A stretch of 21,357 nt of DNA, taken from Mikrocytos mackini. Taxonomy: Eukaryota > Endomyxa > Ascetosporea > Mikrocytida > Mikrocytiidae. Shown here piece by piece: positions 8,737 through 17,672 of this stretch. The stretch spans positions 1 through 21,357 of the forward strand of contig JASNJN010000130.1 of assembly GCA_030180075.1 (NCBI GenBank), read 5' to 3'. The translations under genes and the position numbers were made by a program. A model generated the notes under the pieces. It was not told the DNA's origin. It was given only the letters and a program-made list of their open reading frames with translations, and searched no databases. How positions within the stretch are numbered: the first letter of the stretch is position 1; every line of letters starts with the position of its first letter.

Positions 8737-8746
8737 AATTTCGAAT
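8737..8746 (+). promoter_or_regulatory. Shared upstream motif AATTTCGAAT
   Basis: AATTTCGAAT occurs 47 bp before the start codon of the secreted protein at 8793, and again, in the same orientation relative to the gene, 16 bp before the start of its paralogue (10845-10854). Both lie in similar A/T-rich contexts with AATTCAAATT-like repeats. This may be a regulatory site or simply ancestral sequence retained since the duplication. Confidence 0.3.
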
Positions 8747-8792
8747 TTGTTCTTTTTTCGATTTAAATTCAAAATTCATTTTTTGAATATCA

Positions 8793-9677
8793 ATGAAATC
8801 TTTTTTCCCTTCGCTTCTTTTACTAGTTTGCTTTATTGCATCTCCAGTTACTTCAGCGACTCCGTATGAGAGAATACAGCTTGAACCGTACTCAGTAATA
8901 GAAGGTAGGCATAGAGATACGGACCCTGCTTCAAGGTGGTCGATAAGTATATACATCATATTTGGGAAAAGAGACTTCAAGCCTCAATTTAACAACAATG
9001 ATCAAATAGACCCTGTCTGTGGGTCTTCTATGTGTGTACGGGCCATTGGGATATGCATACAGATTGGCAAGGAGAGCAAAGGGTTGTTAGAAGGCATAGG
9101 GAGAGAGGAAGATCAAATTTGGGGACAGTTAAATTCTGATCAACAAAAAATTTTTATAGATTCTTTTTTTGACGTTTTCACATCTGCAACCGTCCAGGAC
9201 GTTAACTACGCAAGCCTAGAGAATAGATTGAACCTACCTACTGAGAGACTAGGCGACGTGGGCTTTAGAACGCAAGCACCGATGCAACTAGGAAGAAATT
9301 CTACTTTTCCCTGGAATATTATACTACAAGGCGCCGAACTAATTGTTTACACCGAACAAGACCAAATCAAAACACAGGGGTCAGGGTTAGGCGACGGACA
9401 GTCCTTACCAAGTTATGCAATTTCTGGGGGTGATGGTAATATCGTTGAAATTGTCCCTTACGAAAATTGCAATTTTAACAGATGGCTGTTGAAATTGTAC
9501 TATTGTAGTAGATTGTTCTATAATAGGTTCTTGTGTTGGTACTATAGTAGACTTATTGCTGGAAATGTGTTGTGTGGAGGAGAACTTAAAACTGGGTTGA
9601 GAAGACCAAGTCCATGGGAAGCATTTATAAAATTTTTAAAATGGTTGAGAGAATTGATTGATATTATTTTTGGATAG
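8793..9677 (+). CDS. Secreted Cys-pattern orphan protein, copy 1
   Basis: Function unknown; predicted exported protein of 294 residues. The ATG at 8793 starts a clear signal peptide of about 22 residues (hydrophobic core LLLLVCFIA, likely cleavage after TSA). The mature part begins with an LEPYSVIEGR motif, a probable beta strand WSISIYIIFG, then C-x4-C-x6-C in CGSSMCVRAIGIC. A helical segment follows, then a C-terminal region rich in Trp, Tyr, Phe, Arg and Lys with YYC-x9-C and a final amphipathic helix ending IIFG. The gene at 9921-10829 encodes a paralogue that aligns along the whole length and keeps all five of these cysteines, so the fold is probably disulphide-stabilised. The two genes converge tail to tail. 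AATAAA is at 9694-9699. No domain family is recognised; a host-interacting or spore-surface role would be only a guess. Confidence 0.85.
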   Translation: MKSFFPSLLLLVCFIASPVTSATPYERIQLEPYSVIEGRHRDTDPASRWSISIYIIFGKRDFKPQFNNNDQIDPVCGSSMCVRAIGICIQIGKESKGLLEGIGREEDQIWGQLNSDQQKIFIDSFFDVFTSATVQDVNYASLENRLNLPTERLGDVGFRTQAPMQLGRNSTFPWNIILQGAELIVYTEQDQIKTQGSGLGDGQSLPSYAISGGDGNIVEIVPYENCNFNRWLLKLYYCSRLFYNRFLCWYYSRLIAGNVLCGGELKTGLRRPSPWEAFIKFLKWLRELIDIIFG

Positions 9678-9920
9678 ATGATTAAAAGTAGTAAATAAAT
9701 AAGGAAATTGTTAATAGAATTGTTTATAAAAATAAAACAAATAAAAATACAAATATAAATATACAAAATTGTTAATAGAGTTGTTTATAAAATAAATATA
9801 ATTTAAATAAAAATAAACAAAATATAAATATAAATACAAATAAAATTAATAAATAAAAATAAAATATAAAATATAAATTAAATTCTATTAACAATAATCT
9901 TATTTCTATTTACTCATTAT
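9678..9920. terminator. Convergent 3' region with shared motif and AT-rich repeats
   Basis: Spacer between two tail-to-tail paralogues. It holds the direct repeat AATTGTTAATAGARTTGTTT at 9706 and 9767, an inverted partner AATTCTATTAACAAT at 9881-9895, AATAAA at 9694, and long runs of (A3-5 T)n. The motif ATTGTTAATAGAATT therefore sits 30 nt past the stop of the plus gene and 26 nt past the stop of the minus gene, each in the sense orientation. Confidence 0.6.
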
Positions 9921-10829
9921 TTAAGGCATCCCAAAAATCCAATCGATTATTTTCTTTATCAGTCTTATCCATTTAAAAATAGCTTCAATTATACTTGGTC
10001 TAACCAATCCTATTTTCAATTCTTCTCCGAAATTTGTGTTTAATCTTACTAACATCGTGAAATAACTACAAAAGAACTTATTAAAGAACCTTATGAAACA
10101 GTAGTATAGTTGCAACAATTTCCTATTGAACTGAAAATTGGTGTACGGGACCAACTCATCTGTGTTTACCTTAGGCTCGGGGTGTCCGAAAGTCGACATG
10201 TTGCCAACCACAGGTGCACCTGAGCCTTTTGTCAGGTCAATCTGGGGACCTTCAGATATGAAGCCCATAATTAATGCATTTGACAGTTTAATCGCCCACT
10301 CAGTGGTTCTTTCACTTCCCAATATCAAATCTATCTCAGTTATCCCTGGGGCTGGTATAGGGCCAGCGGGCAACACAAGCACTCCCTCGGGGCTCCAGAA
10401 CTCCACTGGCTCTATTTGATCAGCATTTTCCAATATTTTATTGAACAGCCCTAGAAAAGTTTCCTGTTTGTCTGAGTCGAGACTACCAAGCTTCTGGTCT
10501 CCTTCGAAACTTCCTACGTAATTGTCAAGCTCTTGAAATCTTTCTCTGCCGATTTTAATACAAATTCCAAACCCACGCACACATGGAGATGCTGTGCAAG
10601 AAGATCCCGCAGCTAGACTTGGGAGTACATACTTCAACTCACCCGGGCCCTGCTTCCTACCAAAGATTATGTAGATTCCTATGTGCCAACCTGGCGTTTG
10701 GGCAGGAAATCCGTCTGGCCTTCCAGTTATTATGGAGTAAGGCTCAAGTACTAATTCTGGAAATGTAGTTTCTTCTGATTTGGAGAAGTTAAACACTAAA
10801 AACAAAACAATGAGTATTAGAAGTTTCAT
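9921..10829 (-). CDS. Secreted Cys-pattern orphan protein, copy 2
   Basis: Function unknown; 302 residues, paralogue of the gene at 8793-9677. The ATG at 10829 begins an 18-residue signal peptide (MKLLILIVLFLVFNF...). Conserved with copy 1 in order: LEPYSIITGR, the strand IGIYIIFGR, C-x4-C-x6-C in CTASPCVRGFGIC, a DSDKQETFLGLF helix matching NSDQQKIFIDSF, YYC-x9-C, and the C-terminal E(E/L)LK.GL.RPS....I..W amphipathic region. Copy 1 has two further Cys (ENC, LCGG) that are absent here, so the five shared ones are the likely disulphide core. A MULE transposon begins 38 bp before its start codon, so its promoter is either very short, supplied by the transposon end, or separated by 4 kb. The reading frame is fully intact despite this. 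Confidence 0.85.
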   Translation of the reverse strand: MKLLILIVLFLVFNFSKSEETTFPELVLEPYSIITGRPDGFPAQTPGWHIGIYIIFGRKQGPGELKYVLPSLAAGSSCTASPCVRGFGICIKIGRERFQELDNYVGSFEGDQKLGSLDSDKQETFLGLFNKILENADQIEPVEFWSPEGVLVLPAGPIPAPGITEIDLILGSERTTEWAIKLSNALIMGFISEGPQIDLTKGSGAPVVGNMSTFGHPEPKVNTDELVPYTNFQFNRKLLQLYYCFIRFFNKFFCSYFTMLVRLNTNFGEELKIGLVRPSIIEAIFKWIRLIKKIIDWIFGMP

Positions 10830-10844
10830 AATTTGAATTGTGTG

Positions 10845-10854
10845 ATTCGAAATT
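10845..10854 (-). promoter_or_regulatory. Shared upstream motif AATTTCGAAT (copy 2)
   Basis: The same 10-mer as upstream of the paralogue at 8793, here 16 bp before the start codon on the minus strand. It lies between the gene and the MULE insertion point, so it survived the insertion. Confidence 0.3.
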
Positions 10855-10858
10855 TGAA

Positions 10859-10867
10859 TTTAATTAA
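10859..10867. repeat. Candidate 9-bp MULE target duplication, left
   Basis: TTTAATTAA abuts the left terminal repeat, and the same nonamer occurs at 14927-14935. Nine bases is the usual MULE duplication length. Doubts: it is AT-only and partly palindromic, and the right copy is 12 bp outside the aligned end of the right terminal repeat. Confidence 0.4.
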
Positions 10868-11355
10868 GAGTTCATCCGAAAGACACACCTTTTTTAAAAA
10901 AATCTAGATTACAAAAACTTTTTATTTGAAATATCTTATAGGTGCGATGTTTTCTTATTGGTCGATTTTGATATAGAGATCAATATAGCGATATTGTTGT
11001 TTAGATTTATTTTTTATAAAATTTAAATTTCAACTGTTGGTAATCCCATTTCCTATTGAACAGACGAAGACATGGAACAAAATAAGCCGCTTACTGATCA
11101 TATTGACGACGAAGAACCTTTATCTCTACTACAAAGTAATGCGGACATCAAACATACGCACGATGTTTCTAGTATAAAGAAACCAGAAATCACCGAAGCC
11201 ATGGCAAAAACTAGCGCCTCAGTGCCTTCCCCAAGTTCCACCAACAATGTCGACATTGTTAGAAATCACGAAGTTCAATATACAATGATTTCTTCAGACC
11301 AGAACCCTTATTCATCTACAGACAAATCATCAACCCAACTATACGGCTTATATAC
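10868..11355 (+). repeat. MULE left terminal inverted repeat, 488 bp
   Basis: Aligns to the reverse complement of 14427-14914 from GAGTTCATCC at the outer end to CGGCTTATATAC at the inner end, where the two diverge abruptly. Mismatches seen include two within the T/A run near 10890, one at codon 12 (Asp here, Asn in the right copy) and one silent change. It spans 204 bp of leader and the first 95 codons of the transposase. Confidence 0.95.
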
Positions 11356-13804
11356 AGACATTTTAAACTTTGATAGTGAAACCTGTTCTATTGGTACAAG
11401 TACATACCAAACTACAAAAAAATTTCAGGGTTTTTATTGCAACATATGCACTGGTTATTTCAAACTCCATAAAACCTTAGTAAAGCATTATAATGATCGC
11501 CATGGCTGCAACTATCTTGAAGAGAACACTCATTACAAGTCTTTGAAAGAGCTTACAAATTTCTTACTTAATAAACAAAAAACCTCTTATTATACTTTGA
11601 TAAACACAAGCACCAAAACAAGCAATAGTGATTATATAAATAGCGACAAATACTATAAATGTAACTTCTTAAAAAACAACATGAGAACATGTCCAGCCTA
11701 TATAATCGTGAAAGTGAAGAGCAAAGGCAATATTAATGTCCGTTATTTACTTGAACACAATCATAAGCCAGATTGGTCATCTGTTTCGGTACACCCATTA
11801 TTGAAAACTAAATTAATAAAACAAATACAGGATAATATTCCAATAGACGAGATTTACAATATCATACTCAATACATTTAATGAAGACGATATAAGAAAGG
11901 ATAGTATTATAACTAAACACTATCTCTATTACTTAAAAGATGTACATCGGGCTTCTCTTTGACATTGCCAAGATGACAAAAATAACACAAAACAGATTTT
12001 AATAGAAAAGAAACCTTCAGATATCAATGTTTTTGCCTACAAAGACCTGTGTTCAACCAATTACAACAGTTGTTTAGAGTCAAATGACTTTGTTATATGC
12101 TTTAATACTAAACCTATGAGTCTTTGGTTTCAGCAATTTGGGAAGAAGGGAGTGCTTATGGATAGTACACACTCGACAACAAAGTACGGTCTTTTACTGG
12201 TTGTCTTACTTGTAATCAATGAGAATCAACGAGGTGTGCCTTTCTTGTTCGTCTTGACTAACTCGGAGAGAGAGGTTGCGCTAAAATTTTGTTTTTCAAA
12301 ATTTAAACTATCACTGGCAGAATCTCCAATACCTGACTATGTAATGACCGATTGTTATATGGGCTTCTATAACTCTTGGTCACAGGTATTCGGACAATCC
12401 AATCATCTATTTTGTGAATACCATATTCTGAAGTGTTGGATCAAACAGTTGGATAGATACTGTTCAGATAATAAATCAAAAAAACGTATTCTTAATATGC
12501 TAGCTTATCTACAAACTATCACTTCCGAGGAGAAGTTTAATAATGTCTACAATGAAATCCTTCCAACAATAAAAAATGAAAATGAAAAGTTTTGGGAATA
12601 TTTTACAAAGCGGTATGGAGACAATAAAGCGAAATGGGCGCTTTACAACAGATTAGAGGCTCCATATAATACGAACAACATTAGCGAGACTTGGTTTTCA
12701 AAGTTTAAGCGCGTTTATCTCAAGTCCAATATCAGATCGAGGGTCGATGATCTGTTGCTCAAACTAAGATCTTGTGTTGAGAACGATAAGAAAAGAAACT
12801 CCATTAATACACATGTTTTTTCCATTCAAAATATGTCTTTCAAACAGAAAGAAGCTAGAAAATTTCATAAAACAAGTTTTGAGTTAGACGAAGAAAACAT
12901 AGATCCCATAACGTCTTCTCACTTCAGGTACAACAAGCAATATGACATTTATTTAAAAAAGGAACCATGTAAGTTTGGTTGCAATCCCGAATGCAATTTA
13001 TGTAGGGTATGCAGGCATGAAGTGACAGGCAGTTGTTTGTCATTTGTGAAGAAGAAATTTCTGTGCAAACACATACACCTTATAATTAGATTACATGTGG
13101 GCTGCTATCCCCAGCAATATGCTCGGGACAAAGACAAATTTAAAAATGAGCAGAACAAAATTTCAAATATAATACATTCTGATGATATGAGAAGTAATTC
13201 AAACCTGAAACAAATAGACTATGGTGGTGATTATGATTCAGAATGTTCGGGGACAGGGTTAGACCTAGAGGAATTCAAAAAAGAAATATCTTCAAAATGT
13301 TCGGAAGCAAAACGCACCATTGAAACAGAGCTCGTTCCAACACACAATTTGAAGAGGTACAAAGAAATAATATGTAATAAGGTAGAGAATATATTGAGTA
13401 TCATAAAAAACACGCTTAAAAAGGATAGATTATCATATATAGAAAACAGTATTGATTTCACTTTGAAAAGACTACAGCAATACGACGATAAAGACTCCTT
13501 ATTTGATATTTCTCATCTAATGGTTCGGAGAAAGGGCGTTCCCCAAAATACTTTGGAAAAGAACAAATACGAGAATTCCAATTGGGCGCTTTCATCTGAT
13601 AGGTCAAACCGAGGAAGAAAGAAGAAAGAAAAGCTTAGGATCGACCATGAGTGTTGTAAACAGTGTTTTCTTGAGATTGGGCCTGAAACAAGATTAATTT
13701 GTTCCATTTGCTTTGAAACATTCCATAAAGACTGCGTTATTGGATATGTGCCTTTGTCGACAAGTAAATGGCAATGTGGGAAATGTGAGTTGATGTATAG
13801 TTAA
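11072..13804 (+). pseudogene. MULE transposase, one in-frame stop (TGA at 11960-11962)
   Basis: Transposase for the surrounding element: 910 codon positions in a single frame, broken only by TGA at position 297. Order: a low-complexity N-terminus encoded by the inverted repeat; C2H2 finger C123/C126/H139/H144; FLYWCH/WRKY-GCM1-like finger C197, C207, H229, H231 (EHNH); MULE RNase-H core with D364 (VLMDSTHS), D427 (VMTDCYMGF) and C448-x2-H451; the TNNISE motif near 535-540; SWIM finger near 632-668 with terminal CKH; and a PHD finger near 860-907 (C-x2-C, C-x2-C, H-x2-C, W-x-C-x2-C). The fingers bind DNA or chromatin; the core would catalyse excision and strand transfer. The stop leaves a finger-only N-terminal protein, or a second start at 12116 giving 562 residues with the whole core. 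Read-through, a recent nonsense mutation or an assembly error are all possible. Confidence 0.85.
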
Positions 13805-14426
13805 CATAACTATTATAAAGAAATAGAACCATTAATTGACTAGGTTCATACCATTAAAATAAATAAAAAACATTATTTATTATTACATTAACTTTTTAAT
13901 TATTCTATTTTATAAAGCTATGATCTACACATGCAATAATTGGCAATAATCAGAATTAATTATTTTATTTAAAATGTTATATAAAATATTAATTTTCGAT
14001 AATACAAGTAAAATCCATTAATTATTAGATATAATTTCCTATGGGGTTTTTATGGCCAATACTCCTGAATGTTAAATGTAATGAACGTATTAAAAATCTA
14101 CAAATCTATATTTGTAGTTTCCCAAAGTAATTGTAAATTACTATGTAGTCGCATCTCTTTAATTCCAACTATTTATTATCCTGTCCATTGTTTTAATAAA
14201 CGCTCGTTGAAAATCTTTAAACTTAAACCTAAATAGATTTCCTCATAATCAACTCCATCTGTCTACGTATTTCCATTCTCTATATTATGCCTTTTCATTT
14301 GTGGGAAATTCATACATGTAACCTAGTTTAATTTAAATAACGTTTCTGAATATACGAAGGTATAGAGCGAAAAGACATTGGTAACTTAAGTAGACATACT
14401 ATACTATTTATAATCTGAAATAATAA
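13805..14426. other. MULE 3' non-coding interior
   Basis: AT-rich sequence between the transposase stop and the right inverted repeat. An AATAAA occurs near 13857, 50-odd nt after the stop. No gene or captured host fragment is recognisable, so this copy is not a Pack-MULE type gene carrier. Confidence 0.5.
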
Positions 14427-14710
14427 GTATATAAGCCGTATAGTTGGGTTGATGATTTGTCTGTAGATGAATAAGGGTTCTGGTCTGAAGAAATCATTGT
14501 ATATTGAACTTCGTGATTTCTAACAATGTCGACATTGTTTGTGGAACTTGGGGAAGGCACTGAGGCGCTAGTTTTTGCCATGGCTTCGGTGATTTCTGGT
14601 TTCTTTATACTAGAAACATCGTGCGTATGTTTGATGTCCGCATTACTTTGTAGTAGAGATAAAGGTTCTTCGTCGTTAATATGATCAGTAAGCGGCTTAT
14701 TTTGTTCCAT
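14408..14710 (-). pseudogene. Solo N-terminal transposase ORF in the right inverted repeat
   Basis: Because the inverted repeat includes the transposase start, the right arm carries a second minus-strand copy of the same ATG and first 95 codons. The frame then leaves the repeat and stops after five unrelated codons, giving 100 residues. It has one amino-acid difference from the left copy within the repeat (Asn for Asp at residue 12) and lacks every zinc finger and the catalytic core. If the repeat carries the promoter, this peptide should be transcribed as readily as the full gene. Confidence 0.75.
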
Positions 14711-14914
14711 GTCTTCGTCTGTTCAATAGGAAATGGGATTACCAACAGTTGAAATTTAAATTTTATAAAAAATAAATCTAAACAACAATATCGCTATATT
14801 GATCTCTATATCAAAATCGACCAATAAGAAAACATCGCACCTATAAGATATTTCAAATAAAAAGTTTTTGTAATCTAGATTTTTTTTAGAAAGGTGTGTC
14901 TTTCGGATGAACTC
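14427..14914 (-). repeat. MULE right terminal inverted repeat, 488 bp
   Basis: Inverted copy of 10868-11355, ending GGATGAACTC at 14914. The ATG copy lies 204 bp from the outer end in both arms. Confidence 0.95.
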
Positions 14915-14926
14915 AATAATTATTTG

Positions 14927-14935
14927 TTTAATTAA
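14927..14935. repeat. Candidate 9-bp MULE target duplication, right
   Basis: TTTAATTAA, identical to 10859-10867. Twelve extra bases (14915-14926) lie between it and the aligned end of the inverted repeat; these would be element sequence lost from the left end if this is the true duplication. Confidence 0.4.
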
Positions 14936-15359
14936 TTGCACTTTAAAAAAATTGAAGAAATTGAAGACACGTCATTAAAACCACATATTTTAGTTGAAGT
15001 TCAACAATAAATCCTTAGTAAATTCATAACAAATTTCAAGTACCACGTATCTGAATATGAATAAATTTGAGACTTTGGATATGATTTCTATAACACATTT
15101 TCCATTTATTCGACCATTTTTCTCATATTTTCTAACCTTGCTATTAATAATTGTAATATTTGACAATAAACAAGAATTCTCATAACTGACAACCGAACTC
15201 TACAGACTGAATAGTTTGTTTGTTAATTTAAATTTGAAAATAATTATTAAAGTATATTTTATCACATAATTACTTAATGCCTATAATATGCCACAGACAT
15301 GTGTATTCAAATCAAATCTGGTTTATATTCTTGTTTTATAATAAATATCAGTCTTGATA
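14936..15359. other. Intergenic upstream of secreted family-2 gene
   Basis: AT-rich, with no gene seen. It should contain the displaced upstream region of the minus-strand gene at 9921-10829 and the promoter of the plus-strand gene at 15360. No recognisable TATA or C-rich motif can be assigned with confidence. Confidence 0.4.
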
Positions 15360-16310
15360 ATGAAAATGTCTTTTACTATTTTAGGGATATTCACCTATTT
15401 GCTATCTTCATCACTTTCAAGTTCCCATTTCATATGTGTCTACTCACACAATAGTCTTAACAACGCACAATACTTATCTGGTAGCATTGACCACAGAATT
15501 TCCCAAATCTCAAATACGATTGAGTTTAAAAATTTAAATTTGTTTAAAACAAACATCTTAGACTCGTCAATCCCCCGCTTCCTTAACACCTTCGCCCAAG
15601 TTCAAAAAGGCATACTAGCACACCCGATTAAACATGAACAATTTCTTCACATTATTATTTTCAAAGGTATAAAACACCCCAACACACTCACCGAACTTAA
15701 AAAATACATCCACATAATAAAGAACAACGAACTTCTCCACAAATTAAATTTTGATGATTATACATTCGTCCCAGAATCAGAAATTGAATCTTTAACTAAA
15801 CACGGCTTTTTTGACACAAACGACTACAAAGCCCAAACGAACAAAGGGGTAGATTTACAACAAATTAGACACGAGCTTTCAAAGAGGATGCGATACTTTG
15901 TTAACAATCTGAATTACAGCCCAAATGATGATTACGATAGAGAAAAGGGCGTAATTGAATTATTGAAGCAATTTCATATTTGGTATAAGGATAAAACAAA
16001 AGACATTTTTAATACAAGTGTGAAAAACTTCTTTAAAGAAAATTATAAGACGCTTGGAGTAACTTTTAATGACTGGAAAGTTTATGAACAAACTAGAAAA
16101 ATGAGTAGAACAAAACTAGTAAAAAAAGAATCTTTTGGAATTAAAAAGAAAATTAAAAAGAATAAAAACTTCTTGAAACAAATAATTATCAAAGAATTGG
16201 ATGAAATTGATGAAGAAAAAGGTTCAGGTGAATTGCTCATGGATAGTGAATGTGAATTTATAAATGATGATATCAGTATGAATTTGGACCGTTTTACAAT
16301 CATGAAGTAG
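15360..16310 (+). CDS. Secreted orphan protein, family 2, copy 1
   Basis: Function unknown; 316 residues from the ATG at 15360 (a second ATG two codons on is equally possible; the TTG at 15354 is not needed). A signal peptide covers about residues 1-20 (FTILGIFTYLLSSSL). The mature protein starts with F-x-C-x-Y and continues as a Lys/Asn-rich, probably helical protein. A conserved module at about 165-250 (LLKQF..WYK...K..FNTSVKNFFKENY..LGV...DW) is followed by a Lys-rich linker and an acidic tail ending in a C-x-F-x-x-D-D block. The tandem gene at 16666-17672 shares the N-terminal Cys motif, the module and the tail, so both arose by local duplication. AATAAA begins 10 nt after the stop. The first half of the coding strand is C-rich and the second G-rich. 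No known domain is recognised. Confidence 0.8.
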   Translation: MKMSFTILGIFTYLLSSSLSSSHFICVYSHNSLNNAQYLSGSIDHRISQISNTIEFKNLNLFKTNILDSSIPRFLNTFAQVQKGILAHPIKHEQFLHIIIFKGIKHPNTLTELKKYIHIIKNNELLHKLNFDDYTFVPESEIESLTKHGFFDTNDYKAQTNKGVDLQQIRHELSKRMRYFVNNLNYSPNDDYDREKGVIELLKQFHIWYKDKTKDIFNTSVKNFFKENYKTLGVTFNDWKVYEQTRKMSRTKLVKKESFGIKKKIKKNKNFLKQIIIKELDEIDEEKGSGELLMDSECEFINDDISMNLDRFTIMK

Positions 16311-16665
16311 AGGAGGTTTAATAAATATATCTAGAGTAGTAAATTATTATTAATAGAATTATTTGGTGGTTGTTTGTAATGTTGTTATTCCAAGTTGTTT
16401 TATTTTAATATTTAATGTTATTAAGTGATAATGTTGATGTTGTGAGATGCCAGTTCGGAAACATAATTAATTAAGAAAATTTGAATTTGGTTTTGAATTT
16501 AAATTTAAATTTGTTTATTTTACATATATTCTGCAATAAGGGTGTATTTGACTTTAATAACATGCAAAAAATTATAAAAAGTTCTATTACCACTCTGATA
16601 GGGCAACATATTGTTTTACACATAATTCCAACTTAACTCAAATCCTTTAGTAATACTTTAAAACA
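16311..16665. other. Intergenic with AATAAA and shared 3' motif
   Basis: AATAAA at 16320-16325, then ATTATTAATAGAATT at 16346-16360, 36 nt after the stop codon. This matches at 14 of 15 bases the motif after both members of the unrelated secreted family 1. The rest is AT-rich and would include the promoter of the gene at 16666; no gene is seen. Confidence 0.55.
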
Positions 16666-17672
16666 ATGTCTCGGCCTATGCTGCGTTTTCTTATTCTTAT
16701 TGTTACCTTAAATCTTCTATCCGGCACATCGTATTTCACATGCTTCTACAATTATACACAAAACGGCGATACATCATTTCTTTATGGGGAGTTCACCAAT
16801 ACACGCAACAGTCATTCGCAGTTGGCAAACTCAACTTTTTCAAATTTAATAATTCTTTACCAAACGAGTTTACCAATACGAAACACAAAGAACTTCTTGG
16901 AAACGCTATTCGCCACAACCAGTGAGATCTCTATGAATGAAATACAAAGCAGATTTTTCAACCACAGTATACACTTCAATAATTTCCTAACACAAGAAAA
17001 GTCCGATCAAATTTCTTTTTTCGTTGATCTAATAAAACAGTACGGCTTCCTCAAAAAAGTAAATCAAAATTCCATTACTTTGGAGTACGCAGAATATATT
17101 AAAACATAGTTAGAACGACAAAACTGAAAAACAAACAAAAAATGGGAAAAACGAATAATAAACAATACAAAAAAATTGAATTTGATTATTTTACAGAAAT
17201 TCTAATGAAGAACACAATGGCATTTTTGGGCGCGATACACAAACAAAAAATTAGTTTTGATGGTGGCAGAACCGAAGTTCTAGAAGTTATAAAATCTATT
17301 TATTACGCATATCAAATTAAATTAGGACTTGCTTTCGAAAAAAGTGTGAACGACTTTTTTATGAAACATTACAACTATCTAGGCTTGAATATTGAAGATT
17401 GGGGCGAGTTTCTATATTCAAAAAAAGAATTTACAATGAAAGAAGAAAATGAAAATATGATTAAAGAAAATTATAATTTAATAGAAGAAAAAACGGAAAT
17501 TAAGAATACAAACGAAGAAATTATAATCGAAGAGATAAATGAAAACGGGCAGCAAATTTTAATAAGTACATACGGGTGTTATATTTTTGATGATGAAACT
17601 AGAATTAGATTGGGAGATAATATGGTAAGGATTAAGGATTTGTTTGTTATTTCTGAAATGAATGGAGAGTAA
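16666..17672 (+). pseudogene. Secreted orphan protein, family 2, copy 2, split by one-base frameshift
   Basis: Tandem paralogue of the gene at 15360. The ATG at 16666 gives a signal peptide (LRFLILIVTLNLLSG) and the same F-x-C-x-Y start. The first frame ends at a TAG at 17107-17109. The remainder is open one frame back from 17103 and continues to 17672, with an internal ATG at 17142. The downstream part holds the family module (FEKSVNDFFMKHYNYLGLNIEDW) and the acidic tail with C-x-x-F-D-D, so one gene of about 335 residues has been split by the equivalent of one missing base near the A4 run at 17101-17104. No canonical slippery heptamer is present. The cause may be mutation, transcriptional slippage or a base-calling error. 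An AATAAA overlaps the stop codon (17672-17677). Confidence 0.7.

Larger units (their letters stand above)
10868..14926 (+). mobile_element. MULE (Mutator-like) DNA transposon, about 4.06 kb, full-length layout
   Basis: One transposase gene lies between long terminal inverted repeats that begin GAGTTCATCCGAAAGACACA. The inverted repeats are nearly identical (a handful of differences in 488 bp seen by eye), which points to a young insertion. The long inverted ends, the transposase type and a probable 9-bp target duplication place it in the Mutator superfamily. Long inverted repeats and a C-terminal PHD finger recall the NOF/Phantom-like animal branch, but this is from memory. The left arm contains the transposase promoter, leader and first 95 codons, so both ends could drive inward transcription. 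It interrupts the upstream region of the secreted-protein gene at 9921-10829. Confidence 0.85.

Noticed and set aside
14708-14941. Minus-strand ORF in the outer right inverted repeat (14756-14941)
   Set aside because: Lys/Phe/Ile-rich translation of the MULE leader; the same stretch in the left arm lies before the transposase ATG and is not coding.
15354-15359. TTG start for family 2 copy 1 (and TTG at 18119 for the anchored gene)
   Set aside because: In-frame ATG codons lie six bases downstream and give normal signal-peptide or anchor starts; non-ATG starts are unlikely in nuclear eukaryotic genes.
17095-17110. Programmed -1 frameshift site in the family 2 second copy
   Set aside because: The ATTAAAACATAG context is not a canonical X-XXY-YYZ heptamer, and I saw no evident downstream pseudoknot; mutation or error is more likely.
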